Assembly: GCA_007121075.1 (NCBI GenBank)
Contig: SKMK01000024.1
Location: forward strand, 1-64,000
Reading direction: 5' to 3'
Length of the DNA stretch: 64,000 bases
DNA from: Syntrophomonadaceae bacterium
GTDB taxonomy: Bacteria > Bacillota > Dethiobacteria > DTU022
Shown in pieces: positions 17,018 to 25,855 of the stretch (the first letter of the stretch is position 1; the number at the start of each line of letters is the position of its first letter). The notes under the pieces are model-generated. The model was given only the letters and a program-made list of their open reading frames with translations. It was not told where the DNA came from and searched no databases. Both the position numbers and the translations under genes were made by a program.

Positions 17018-17905
17018 ATGTTCAAGAACCGGGATAAAATCATGGCTCGAGTGGCGGAGATGCCGAAAGGAGAAAAATCAGCGTCAAACCGTTACTGGTG
17101 CCTGACCTGCAAAATGCTCTTTTCTATGGAGGAACCGGTCTGTCCCTATATGCCCAGAATTTGTATCAACAGTCCCATACCGATAGAGCTGGTAGGGCCG
17201 GAATCTACAATCAGCCTGGAAAAGATTGGCCTCTTTTACCCGAAAATACCCCAGAAAATGCTGGCCTTTCTGGCAAAAGGTGATCCCCAAAAAGCAGCTG
17301 CCAAATGGGTGGAAGTATACCTTGATTTCCTCGATCAATGGAACTTTGAGTACAGGCACGAGCCGCTGCAGACTATTAAAAGCTTCATCATCACCATATC
17401 AGGAAGTGAAACGGGGCAGCGGATTCGCTCGGGAGAGATTACCCTGGTGCTGACCGATCTGGAAAAAGTTTGGGATGAAGATATTTTCTTCGAGCTTTTG
17501 GAACCTGCCCTGGACCTGTTAAAAGAAAAGCTGGGCGTAAAGGAGAAGATTACCCTGGACAGCCTTGAAATTCTGGGCGATATGGATACAGGCAAGTATT
17601 TTTGCCCGATGTGCAGTAAGTTCTTTGAGTTTTCGACCCAAAAAGATTCAATCACCTGCCCGTTAATGGCCCAGAAATGCATGGCTGTGCCCACCAATAT
17701 CAATAACATCAAGTACAAACTAGAACATTTGGTCCGGGTTTACGATTATACCCCTGATATCTACATGAGGATGGCTGAAGCGCTTGAACCGCAGTCTGGA
17801 GCGAAGGATTACCTGCGCCAGCTGCTTGAAGAAGAATGGCTGTTCGAGGTGGATGAAGAACAGCTTGATTCGCTGTGCCGTCTGCTCGGCATAAAGAGCT
17901 CTTAG
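17018..17905 (+). CDS. unknown protein with two duplicated Cys4 (zinc-ribbon-like) modules
   Basis: A 295-residue protein with two matching cysteine modules: YWCLTCKMLFSMEEPVCPYM...C near residue 27 and YFCPMCSKFFEF...CPLM...C near residue 195. Both follow the plan C-x2-C-x(11-15)-C-P-x-M-x3-C, as expected for zinc or Fe-S binding. Helical regions follow each module, so the whole chain looks like an ancient duplication with an inserted middle part. The gene has GTTGGAGG before its ATG and lies 84 bases upstream of the fused beta-oxidation gene. I do not recognise the family. Confidence 0.75.
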   Translation: MFKNRDKIMARVAEMPKGEKSASNRYWCLTCKMLFSMEEPVCPYMPRICINSPIPIELVGPESTISLEKIGLFYPKIPQKMLAFLAKGDPQKAAAKWVEVYLDFLDQWNFEYRHEPLQTIKSFIITISGSETGQRIRSGEITLVLTDLEKVWDEDIFFELLEPALDLLKEKLGVKEKITLDSLEILGDMDTGKYFCPMCSKFFEFSTQKDSITCPLMAQKCMAVPTNINNIKYKLEHLVRVYDYTPDIYMRMAEALEPQSGAKDYLRQLLEEEWLFEVDEEQLDSLCRLLGIKSS

Positions 17906-17989
17906 GAGCAGCGATTATAATTGAAATAACGGGTTTGTTTTTAGCCCGGCGGGAAATCGAAGGATCAACTACATCAGAGGAGGTTAATA

Positions 17990-20029
17990 ATGGGAGGTAT
18001 GTACAAGGTAGGTATCGTAGGCGCCGGTAATATGGGGAGCGGTGTAGCCCAGAAAATGGCCCAGGAAGGTCTGGATGTTAAGTTGGCCGATATTGCGGAT
18101 GAATTCCTGCAGAAAGGCCTGGACAACATCAAGCAGACCCTGCAACAGGGGGTGGAACGGAAGATCTTTACCCAGGAACAGGTTGAAAACACCCTCTCCA
18201 GGATTAAAGGGACAACCAGACTAGAAGACCTGGCTGACCGGGACCTTGTATTAGAAGCGGTCTTTGAAAATGAAAAGGTAAAAGGTGAAGTTTTCAGCTC
18301 CCTGGACGGAATTTGTCCCCCGGATACGGTTTTGGCTACCAACACCTCGAGTTTCAGGGTCATGGATCTGGCCGGTTATACCAGCTACCGGGATCGGGTC
18401 ATTGGGATGCACTATTTTTATCACCCGGCCATGAACCGTCTCCTTGAAATTGTCTGCCATGAAGGAACCAGTGAAGAAATCCTCAATAAAGCGCTGCTTA
18501 TCAGTAAACTGCACGGTAAAACTACAATTGTAGTCAAGGATTCCCCCGGTTTTGCAGTAAACAGGTTTTTTATTCCCTGGTATGTCGAAGCGATCCGTAT
18601 CCTTGAAGAAGGAGCGGCTAATATCCCCACTATCGAAGAAGCGGCCAAAAATGCTTTTAAAATTGGCATGGGCCCCTTTGAATTGATTAATGTTACCGGG
18701 GTGCCTATTGCTTACCACTCCGCCGTTGTCCTCGGTAAAGAAATCGGGCCTTTTTACGATGCTCCGGATCTTTTACGCAAACAGTTCGAGTCAAAGCAAA
18801 ACTGGGATCTCAGCGGTGATGTGGATGAATCCAAGTTTTCGCTGGTTTCTGATCGCCTTTACGCTACAGCGATCGGGGTGTCATCGGACCTGGTTGAAGA
18901 GGAAGTGGCGACGATGGAAGATACGGACCGGGGCGCAAAAATCGGGCTGCGCTGGCGCTACGGACCTTTTGAACTGGCCAACCGGATCGGGATTGATGAA
19001 GCTTACCGTATTGTCAGCGAGATGAGCAAACGCCACCCGGATTTCAAAGTTTCAGGCCTGATTAAAAAGCAGAAAGAAAAAGGCGAGCCCTTTACCTTTA
19101 AGTACGTGGACCTGGAGATCAAAGGTAATATTGCCTACATTACCATCAACAGGCCGGAGGCGATGAATGCCCTCAATCCCGCGGTGGTGGATCAGCTGGC
19201 CCGGGAATTTGATCAGGCAGAAAAGGATCCCTCAGTAAACGGAATTGTCATACAGGCGGCCGGCAAGGAGTTCGTGGCCGGGGCAGATATCGGCTTTTTC
19301 GTGAAAAATATGAAAAACGATAATTTCAAGGCCATTTATGAATTTACCCGTCAGGGCCATGAACTGCTGAAGAGGATCGAAGAATCACCCAGAACCACAA
19401 TAGCTTTGCTGGACGGGCTGTCTTTGGGCGGCGGCAGTGAGCTGGCCCTGGCCTGCCAGGCTATCGTGGCCACTACCGGCGGTTCGCTCGGCTTCCCCGA
19501 AACAGGCATCGGTATTTATCCCGGACTGGGAGGCATGTACCGATTGAGCAGGCATGTCGGCCCGGAACTGGCCAAGTACTTCGTCTTTACCGGCAAAACC
19601 CTGCGGGCTAAGGATGCTTTTGAGCTGGGCATTGTAAACAGGCTGGTGGAGTTGCCGGAAGTAGAAAGGGCAATCAAAGAGTTGATTGATGAGGGAGTTC
19701 CCGATAAGTACAGTTTCCGGGAGATCCCTGCTTCTTACAGCCAGATTAAAAATGCCTTTTCTCCTGAAAACGTAAAACTTATGCTTAAAGGGCAGCCTCC
19801 CCAGGGAGTTGATGAAGAGTTTGCCTCTAAGACGGCCCGGATCGTTTCTAAAAAGGCGCCTTTGGCCTTGAAGATGGCCAATGAACTGATCGACGCCCAG
19901 GCCGGTGCCGATACCGATAAGGCTATAGAACTCGAACTGGATCGGTTGCAGGAGATATTCTCCACCGAAGATGCCCTGGCCGGCTTGCAGGCCCCTCCGG
20001 GACGGCCTCCCGAATATAAGGGCCGGTAA
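17990..20029 (+). CDS. fused 3-hydroxyacyl-CoA dehydrogenase / enoyl-CoA hydratase
   Basis: A 679-residue bifunctional enzyme. Residues 1-~375 are 3-hydroxyacyl-CoA dehydrogenase: NAD-binding GIVGAGNMGSGVA near 5, catalytic His in MHYFYHPA near 145 and two C-terminal helical domains. Residues ~380-600 are a crotonase domain: EFVAGADIGFF, LDGLSLGGGSELALA oxyanion-hole region and GFPETGIGIYPGLGG. The order dehydrogenase-then-hydratase is opposite to FadB/FadJ and like archaeal crotonyl-CoA hydratase/3-hydroxybutyryl-CoA dehydrogenases. It interconverts enoyl-, 3-hydroxy- and 3-oxoacyl-CoA. AGAGGAGG precedes the ATG; a terminator follows the stop codon. Confidence 0.9.
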   Translation: MGGMYKVGIVGAGNMGSGVAQKMAQEGLDVKLADIADEFLQKGLDNIKQTLQQGVERKIFTQEQVENTLSRIKGTTRLEDLADRDLVLEAVFENEKVKGEVFSSLDGICPPDTVLATNTSSFRVMDLAGYTSYRDRVIGMHYFYHPAMNRLLEIVCHEGTSEEILNKALLISKLHGKTTIVVKDSPGFAVNRFFIPWYVEAIRILEEGAANIPTIEEAAKNAFKIGMGPFELINVTGVPIAYHSAVVLGKEIGPFYDAPDLLRKQFESKQNWDLSGDVDESKFSLVSDRLYATAIGVSSDLVEEEVATMEDTDRGAKIGLRWRYGPFELANRIGIDEAYRIVSEMSKRHPDFKVSGLIKKQKEKGEPFTFKYVDLEIKGNIAYITINRPEAMNALNPAVVDQLAREFDQAEKDPSVNGIVIQAAGKEFVAGADIGFFVKNMKNDNFKAIYEFTRQGHELLKRIEESPRTTIALLDGLSLGGGSELALACQAIVATTGGSLGFPETGIGIYPGLGGMYRLSRHVGPELAKYFVFTGKTLRAKDAFELGIVNRLVELPEVERAIKELIDEGVPDKYSFREIPASYSQIKNAFSPENVKLMLKGQPPQGVDEEFASKTARIVSKKAPLALKMANELIDAQAGADTDKAIELELDRLQEIFSTEDALAGLQAPPGRPPEYKGR

Positions 20030-20042
20030 AAAACAAATGCAA

Positions 20043-20070
20043 AAGGCGGGGGATTTTACCCCGCCTTCTT
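20043..20070 (+). terminator. rho-independent terminator after the fused dehydrogenase/hydratase gene
   Basis: AAGGCGGGG (20043-20051) and CCCCGCCTT (20059-20067) form a perfect 9-base stem, with a short loop and CTTCTTC following. It lies 13 bases after the stop codon. Confidence 0.8.
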
Positions 20071-20191
20071 CAATTAAAATAACACAGCTGATAAAGAGAA
20101 TGGCAGCAGTTCTTACACTTGCCCGGGGTGATAAGAGACTTCATGAAGCCCAAAAAGGCGGTAATAATACGGTGAAATAAAGCCAGCTCTA

Positions 20192-20845
20192 TTAGTTATC
20201 TTTTTGTTCAACCAATGGGAGAAAGCGGCAGCCGCCAAGGCTTTCCCGATTGATATTGCCCCGGCTGTCTTTGCTGATCACCAGGAGCTCCTGCCCGCCC
20301 ATGTCGCCGACGGGGATGACCAGTTTGCCCCCGGGGGCCAGCTGTTCCAGAAGGGCCGGGGGGATCTTTTCGGATGCGGCTGCTGCCAGAATTCCGTCAA
20401 AGGGAGCTTCTTCAGGCCAGCCTTTGGTTCCGTCACCGATCCTGTAGGTTACATTATCATAGCCCAACTCGTCGAGCATTATGGAAGCGGACCGGGAGAG
20501 TTTCTCAAACCGTTCAATGGTGTAAACGTGCCCGGCCAGTTCTGCCAGGATTGCGGTCTGGTAGCCGGAACCGGTCCCGATATCCAGGACTTTTTCATCA
20601 CCTTTAAGCTCCAGGGCTTCGGTCATCAGGGCGACGATATAGGGTTGGGAGATGGTTTGGTCATGTTCTATGGGCAGGGGGTGGTCCTCGTAAGCCAGGG
20701 GCCGCTGGTCCGGGCCTACAAAAATATGCCTGGGAATTTTTAAAAAGGCATCTAAGACTCTTTTGTCTCTTACACCACGGGCCTTAATCTGGCTTTCAAC
20801 CATGTTTTTCCGGAGCCACTCGTAGCTTTCCCCCATCATTGCCAT
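20192..20845 (-). CDS. pcm: protein-L-isoaspartate O-methyltransferase
   Basis: A 217-residue SAM-dependent methyltransferase that repairs isoaspartyl residues in damaged proteins. Family marks: MVESQIKARGV, PRHIFVGPDQRPLAYEDHPLPI, the substrate loop TISQPYIVALM, SAM-binding motif I VLDIGTGSGYQTAILAEL near residue 87 and LAPGGKLVIPVG near 180. Length is typical. The start may be one of three methionines in the first five residues; GGGAATG-like purines precede them. It is a lone gene converging on the beta-oxidation fusion. Confidence 0.95.
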   Translation of the reverse strand: MAMMGESYEWLRKNMVESQIKARGVRDKRVLDAFLKIPRHIFVGPDQRPLAYEDHPLPIEHDQTISQPYIVALMTEALELKGDEKVLDIGTGSGYQTAILAELAGHVYTIERFEKLSRSASIMLDELGYDNVTYRIGDGTKGWPEEAPFDGILAAAASEKIPPALLEQLAPGGKLVIPVGDMGGQELLVISKDSRGNINRESLGGCRFLPLVEQKDN

Positions 20846-21132
20846 ATACGCTCATTCCCTTCTCAAGTTTGAAATGATTACTTGCTACTAATATAACATT
20901 GCCTTCTATGTGTTATCAATCGAAAGTAGTATGATACAATTTTTACTGCGGCAGCCAGGACAAAAAGGCAGAATCACAGGCCCTGGTTTTTCCCGGTTTG
21001 ACTGGTTTGATCAATAACAGCTATAATCATGGCAAGTAAGTTTCGGGCAATGTGAAAGTCATTATTGATCCGGTGCAATTTATTGTAGAGCGGCATTAAA
21101 AGTAAGCGCTTAAGGAGGAAATTGAGAAAATT

Positions 21133-21615
21133 ATGAAAGGAAAATCAGTCCAGGAAAGCAAAGCGATGATTATTCAGCAAATGACCCAGGCCGATGCCAA
21201 TCTGGCGGGAAACGTGCACGGCGGTTCGATTGTGAAGCTGGTTGACAGCGCTGCCGGCATGGTTGCGGCCAGGCACTCCTCAAGCAATGTGGTTACCGTA
21301 TCAATAGACAGGTTGGATTTTTACCACCCCGTTTATATCGGAGAATTACTTAAGATTAATGCTTCTATAAATTATGCAGGCAAAACCTCGATGGAAATTG
21401 GGGTCCGTGTGGAAGCGGAAAACGTGATGACCGGAGAAATCAGGCATACTGCTTCGGCTTACCTGACTTTCGTGGCCCTTGATCAACATGGTAAGCCCAG
21501 ACCAATTCCTCCGCTATTTCTTAATACCGAAGAAGAAAAAAGACGTAACAGTGAGGCTTATGAAAGACGTAAAATCAGGCTGGCCGAACGAAACAGGGAA
21601 AATAATACCAGCTAA
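21133..21615 (+). CDS. hotdog acyl-CoA thioesterase (YciA/BFIT-like)
   Basis: A 160-residue hotdog thioesterase. It has the family's QMTQADANLAGNVHGGSIVKLVDSAAG block (residues ~18-42; N-x-x-G-x-V-x-G-G with the catalytic aspartate in the following helix), a DFYHPVYIGELL strand pair and a basic C-terminal tail (EAYERRK...). Such enzymes release CoA from medium and long acyl-CoAs. AAGGAGG precedes the ATG with normal spacing. It is a single gene, followed by a terminator-like hairpin at 21719. Confidence 0.88.
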   Translation: MKGKSVQESKAMIIQQMTQADANLAGNVHGGSIVKLVDSAAGMVAARHSSSNVVTVSIDRLDFYHPVYIGELLKINASINYAGKTSMEIGVRVEAENVMTGEIRHTASAYLTFVALDQHGKPRPIPPLFLNTEEEKRRNSEAYERRKIRLAERNRENNTS

Positions 21616-21718
21616 AAATTCTTTGCTAAAAAAGATTATTTAGGTGATATTGTGGTTATCTCTGGCTATTGTTTTGAAAATAGGGAAGCTGCTTTATTAT
21701 CAGTTTTTTGAAGTTTCG

Positions 21719-21766
21719 GAAGGAGTTATTGCGTTCGGTTAGAAATAACACCTTCGGGATTTTTTT
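21719..21766 (+). terminator. terminator-like hairpin between thioesterase and membrane-protein genes
   Basis: GAAGG-A-GTTATT (21719-21730) pairs with AATAAC-A-CCTTC (21744-21755) around a single A/A mismatch, followed by GGGATTTTTTT. It lies 104 bases after the thioesterase stop. Confidence 0.65.
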
Positions 21767-21821
21767 CGCCTAAAAAATCTAGTTGTCTTTAAATCAAAAC
21801 AGCAAAGGTGGCGTGTGACAT

Positions 21822-22823
21822 ATGAAGGCAATTAAAATTATCTTCCTCGTAATTCTATCTTTTCTTTTAATCGTGGTGGGATGGTCCTATCTGCTTGGTA
21901 TGAGCCTGGAAAAGACAGTTTTTACTCTTTCTTATTACGAGGAACTGTTAGAACAGGAAGAAATTGATTTGGAGAAAATTATTTCCGGAATTATTGAAGA
22001 GATTGATCTAGATATGGAAGATGAGCCGGTTGAAGAATATGGGGATGTAATGATACCGGAAATGGACAGGCTGCTTAGTAATATAATGAACGACGCCCTT
22101 AAGGAGACTATTGAAGTATCCTGGGTTGAAGAACAGATCCTGCTTATAATTGAAGATATGCTTAACCTGGCCAGGGGCGAAACGGATACGCTTACTGTTG
22201 TGATTGAACTGGACCATTTTCAGGAAGAATTCATGAAAAATATGGAGCAACGGGTCAGGGTGGTTACAGAAGAAGAGCTTGTTGAAGCCGGAGTTCCCGA
22301 AGATAATGTTGAACAGGTGAAAGAGATGTTTGTAGAGGAGTTTGCCGCAATGACGGAAGATGTTCCCGAAAAAAACGGCGAAGCTCCCCAGTTGCCTTTA
22401 GAAATTGATCTGGGACAAATGATGCAAGAAGGTGAGCTTTCTCCGGAGTTGGAAGAGACTTTGTCAAAAGTGCAAATGTTCCATGTCTTTTTCCCCGTCC
22501 TGCATTACATTGTCTTTGCGGTCCTGCTCCTGCTGATCTGCCTGTTAGCCGGTTTGTGGGGAGGTTTAAAATGGTTCGGCGCATCTTTGCTGATTACAGG
22601 AATTACTTTTCTATCCGGCGCAACCTTTATTCGAAGCCTGGTATTAATGCCCCTGTTAGTTGAGGCAGGTGAGGAATTGCCCTTCGGGTTTGATGTTATA
22701 AGGGTGGCTGTTAATCATACCCTTTCTATGATGTATATCCCGTCCCTGGTTTTTGGAGTGGTGGGCCTTATTGTTCTGGTTGGAGCGGTTATTATAGGAA
22801 AAAGAGTGGGCAGCAAGGTTTAA
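21822..22823 (+). CDS. membrane protein of unknown function with large acidic extracytoplasmic domain
   Basis: A 333-residue protein. One N-terminal membrane helix (residues ~4-27), then about 190 residues rich in Glu/Asp that would lie outside the membrane, then three more helices (~225-250, ~253-280, ~300-325). The acidic part has long amphipathic helices. There are no catalytic motifs I can name. Sequence repeats are not obvious. It stands alone behind a terminator-like hairpin; the start codon has AAAGGTGG a few bases upstream. Confidence 0.75.
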   Translation: MKAIKIIFLVILSFLLIVVGWSYLLGMSLEKTVFTLSYYEELLEQEEIDLEKIISGIIEEIDLDMEDEPVEEYGDVMIPEMDRLLSNIMNDALKETIEVSWVEEQILLIIEDMLNLARGETDTLTVVIELDHFQEEFMKNMEQRVRVVTEEELVEAGVPEDNVEQVKEMFVEEFAAMTEDVPEKNGEAPQLPLEIDLGQMMQEGELSPELEETLSKVQMFHVFFPVLHYIVFAVLLLLICLLAGLWGGLKWFGASLLITGITFLSGATFIRSLVLMPLLVEAGEELPFGFDVIRVAVNHTLSMMYIPSLVFGVVGLIVLVGAVIIGKRVGSKV

Positions 22824-22846
22824 TTCAAGCCTAAACTACAAAAAAA

Positions 22847-23095
22847 TTATCCACTGCTGGAATACTTCCGCCGGGATTGTTTTTGGAGCAGCATAAGCTT
22901 GTCTGCTTTTTTATATACTTCTTCAAGTTTTGTAGCACTTTTTGAAGCGGTTGCGGATCCAGCGGAAGTCTCAAAATCCTGGTATTGCAAAATCGATCGC
23001 GCGCTTTCAAGCAGGGCATTATGCTCAGCTTTTAGGGTTCTTAATTCAGTTGCCAGCCCTTCCCTGCTCAGTTTATCATATGACCGGTTAACCAT
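22847..23095 (-). CDS. small helical protein, unknown
   Basis: An 82-residue protein, mostly charged helix with a Ser/Ala-rich break in the middle (SAGSATASKSATK). AAGGTGGAGA lies six bases before the ATG at 23095, which supports real translation. It converges on the membrane-protein gene and diverges from sfsA. No family recognised. Confidence 0.5.
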   Translation of the reverse strand: MVNRSYDKLSREGLATELRTLKAEHNALLESARSILQYQDFETSAGSATASKSATKLEEVYKKADKLMLLQKQSRRKYSSSG

Positions 23096-23297
23096 TCATA
23101 TCTCCACCTTAATGGGCTTGAATAAAACAAGTAATTACTGGATAGTTTTTGTTTGTTTATTTATATTTTTAACCTGGTCAGGTAATTGAAAATGCAATAT
23201 GTTTTATAAATGTTGCCTTCACAGGAAAAGATCTTACTATTTTAATTATAAAGCTTTCTATAAAGCTTTTCCATGTTAGGTTAAAAAGCTTGACGAA

Positions 23298-24521
23298 GTG
23301 CCTTATAAAATGAATACTTTACGTATGTATAGTTATCCTTTTTCTTTTTCAAAAATAAGCGGGCGCCTGGTCAAAAGAGTGAACCGTTTTGTGGTTGAAG
23401 CTGAAGTAAAGGGCCGGATCGAGCAAGCTTACCTGCCCAACCCCGGCCGGCTCTGGGAGCTGCTCTTGCCGGGTACTGAGCTAATGCTCAGCCCGGATCT
23501 TTCCAGGGGTAAAATGGCTTACACAGTGCTGGCCTGCCGAAAAAATGGGCTATGGGTGCTGCTTCATACCCATCTGACCAACAAGATTATCCACTGCCTT
23601 GTTGATGAAGGCCGGCTCAGGGATTTCGAGAATTACAGGGTTATCCAGGAAGAACCGGCTTGCGGCCGGCACCGCTTTGACCTGCTCTTGAAGCATAGAA
23701 ATACCGGGGCCGAATGTTACCTGGAGGTAAAAACCTGCACTCTTTTTGCCGGGCGGGTGGCCATGTTCCCGGATGCTGTGACTAACAGGGGCTCTGAACA
23801 TCTTCTCAAGCTTAAAGAAATCTCGGCCGCGGGAATTAAAACGGCCTGCCTGTTTGTGGTTTTGAACCCGGAAACAGAATACTTTCTCCCTGCTTACCAT
23901 ATTGATCCGGGATTCGCAGCAGCCTTCAAGGAAGTAAAAGAACAGGTCCAGTTGAGCGCTGTAGCCTTAGGTTTTGATGCCGGTTTCAGCGAGATCGAAA
24001 CCATCAAACCGCTTCTTTTACCTTTTGATTTATTAAATGCCGAACTGCAGGATGGCGGGGCTTACCTGCTCTTGATCAGCCTGAAAAATGACAGGGTGAT
24101 CAACGCAGGTGGGTTGGGGCCAAAATTTTTCAAATCGGGGTGTTACATTTACGTGGGCTCGGCGAAGCGGAACCTGAGCAAACGAATGGCCCGCCATACC
24201 AGGAAAAGGAAGCAAAAGCGCTGGCATATCGATTACTTAATTGGGGAAGCAGTCAGGATCATACCCGTGCCAATCATCACTGCTGATGACCTGGAATGCG
24301 GGCTGGCCGATGCCTTGTGCCAAATCGCAGATAATCCTGTTAAGGGGTTTGGTTCCTCGGACTGCCGCTGTAACAGCCACCTCTTTTATTTTGCCAAAAA
24401 CCCGCTCCAGCAGCCCTGTTTTATCGACTTAATCCAGGATTACCGTATCCGGCGCCTTGAGCAAAAACTAGATAATTTGACAAACCCGGGGTTTTGGTCT
24501 ACAAAAAGAAGAGGATATTAA
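23298..24521 (+). CDS. sfsA: SfsA nuclease fused to a DUF123 (GIY-YIG-like, Uri-type) domain
   Basis: A 407-residue two-domain protein. Residues ~15-235 are SfsA: RVNRFVVEAE, YLPNPGRLWELLLPG, a nuclease-like RFDLLL...CYLEVKTCTL (D...E-x-K) and FPDAVTNRGSEHL. SfsA binds DNA and is now classed as a nuclease. Residues ~250-375 are a DUF123 domain (COG1833): GAYLLLISL, GCYIYVGSA, RHTRKRKQKRWHIDYL and a C-terminal Cys/His cluster GFGSSDCRCNSHLFYF. DUF123 is related to GIY-YIG endonucleases. Both parts point to DNA or RNA cleavage. The start codon could be MNTL five codons on. Confidence 0.88.
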   Translation: MPYKMNTLRMYSYPFSFSKISGRLVKRVNRFVVEAEVKGRIEQAYLPNPGRLWELLLPGTELMLSPDLSRGKMAYTVLACRKNGLWVLLHTHLTNKIIHCLVDEGRLRDFENYRVIQEEPACGRHRFDLLLKHRNTGAECYLEVKTCTLFAGRVAMFPDAVTNRGSEHLLKLKEISAAGIKTACLFVVLNPETEYFLPAYHIDPGFAAAFKEVKEQVQLSAVALGFDAGFSEIETIKPLLLPFDLLNAELQDGGAYLLLISLKNDRVINAGGLGPKFFKSGCYIYVGSAKRNLSKRMARHTRKRKQKRWHIDYLIGEAVRIIPVPIITADDLECGLADALCQIADNPVKGFGSSDCRCNSHLFYFAKNPLQQPCFIDLIQDYRIRRLEQKLDNLTNPGFWSTKRRGY

Positions 24522-24566
24522 AAATCTGTGCAGGACTTTAACATTTTGTAAAGGATATGATTTAAG

Positions 24567-25154
24567 TTGATCAGCAGGCCAATATTTCTCAACCTGGGAG
24601 TAATAGTGGTTTTTTTGTTTGCGCTAGGAGTCGGAGGAGCCGTTACTGGCGATGTTGACTCTGATGGCACGGAAATACACCTGCTTTCCCTTGAGGAAGC
24701 CTGCGCAAGAGACAAAGGAAAAGGGCTTGTTTGGGAAATTGCTACTGGTAACCATCACCACGCGGAAGATTTATGGGCATTGGAAGAACCGGAAATGGAT
24801 CTGCCCATTTCTGCTCTAATGATGGGGAACAATATCGGAGGATTAGCGACTAAAGGCTGGACCCAGAAGGGGATTGCCTCCTGGTATGGAGATAATTTTC
24901 ATGAAGGCCCTACCGCCAGCGGCGAAACTTACGATATGTATACCCTGACTGCGGCTCACCGGGAGCTTCCTTTTGATAGTATTGTAAAAGTGACCCGTCT
25001 CGACAACAATGACTCGGTTGTCGTCAGAATCAACAACCGCGGACCTTTCATCGAAGGCAGGATTATCGATCTATCCAAGAAGGCGGCCGATGAGCTGGGG
25101 ATGAAAGGGCAGGGACTGGCCAAGGTCAGAATCGAGGTCATCGAGGTACCCTAG
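24567..25154 (+). CDS. RlpA-like double-psi beta-barrel protein, secreted
   Basis: A 195-residue protein starting with TTG 24567 (AAAGGAT upstream). A hydrophobic stretch at ~6-25 is a signal peptide or anchor. Residues ~95-195 are an RlpA-type double-psi beta barrel: [40 protein letters not shown] and [14 protein letters not shown], including the conserved His and Asp of RlpA lytic transglycosylases. It probably cleaves or binds peptidoglycan. No SPOR domain is present, as usual in Gram-positive members. It follows sfsA by about 45 bases and may be co-transcribed. Confidence 0.85.
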   Translation: MISRPIFLNLGVIVVFLFALGVGGAVTGDVDSDGTEIHLLSLEEACARDKGKGLVWEIATGNHHHAEDLWALEEPEMDLPISALMMGNNIGGLATKGWTQKGIASWYGDNFHEGPTASGETYDMYTLTAAHRELPFDSIVKVTRLDNNDSVVVRINNRGPFIEGRIIDLSKKAADELGMKGQGLAKVRIEVIEVP

Positions 25155-25384
25155 TATAGGCCCATAATAAAGTAGTCTACGCCGGTATTACCGGGTGGAA
25201 CATGGATAGTTGTGATTATTACACATTTTTTTAATCAGGGAAGCGGAAATGACAGGCCCTGGTTTATGAAAAAATAATCTACGTTAACCTGGAAGGCTTA
25301 TCAATTGGTCCTGTATATTTTCAATATATTAGATCAGGGAGATTTGTGACTCAAGCCTTGCTTTAGAAAAGCGGTGCTCTATAG

Positions 25385-25854
25385 TTGCCAATAGAAATCC
25401 TGGCCGGGCAGGGAGAGGATAATGTGGTGCTTCAAAATATCGAGATCAATCCCCAGTTTGAAGCGGCCCTGGATATGATGGAAAACACAGGCCGCCACGT
25501 TTTCATTACCGACAGGGCCGGGACCGGTAAATCGACCCTGCTTGAGTATTTCCGCTCCCTAACTGAAAAGAATCTGGTTGTTTTAGCCCCTACCGGGTGG
25601 CGGCTGTTAACATTGCCGGGCAGACCATCCATTCTTTTTTCGGTTTCCGGCTCGATGTGACCGTGGAAAAGGTCAGGCGGCAGGCCAAAAAGAAAGCTTC
25701 TCCCATTTACGAGAACCTGGATGCCATTGTGATTGATGAAATTTCGATGGTCCGGGCTGATCTCCTTGACTGCATTGACGAGTTCCTGAGGATAAACGGC
25801 AAAAAGCCCGGGGAGCCTTTCGGGGGTATCCAGATGATCTTTTCAATGAATTAA
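25385..25854 (+). pseudogene. broken PIF1/RecD-like helicase gene (frameshifted, truncated)
   Basis: The start encodes NPQFEAALDMMENTGRHVFITDRAGTGKSTLLEY, a Walker A of the PIF1-like helicase group (family usually GRAGTGKST). At about 25598-25604 one base is missing from a codon expected to read G-V-A-A-V-N, and the second frame carries on with AVNIAGQTIHSFFGF and the Walker B IDEISMVRADLLDCID. The frame ends at IQMIFSMN, just where the family has a G-D-x-x-Q-L-P-P-V motif; the remaining two thirds of the helicase are absent. The next gene starts on the other strand at this junction, suggesting a deletion. Confidence 0.88.
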
Positions 25855-25855
25855 T

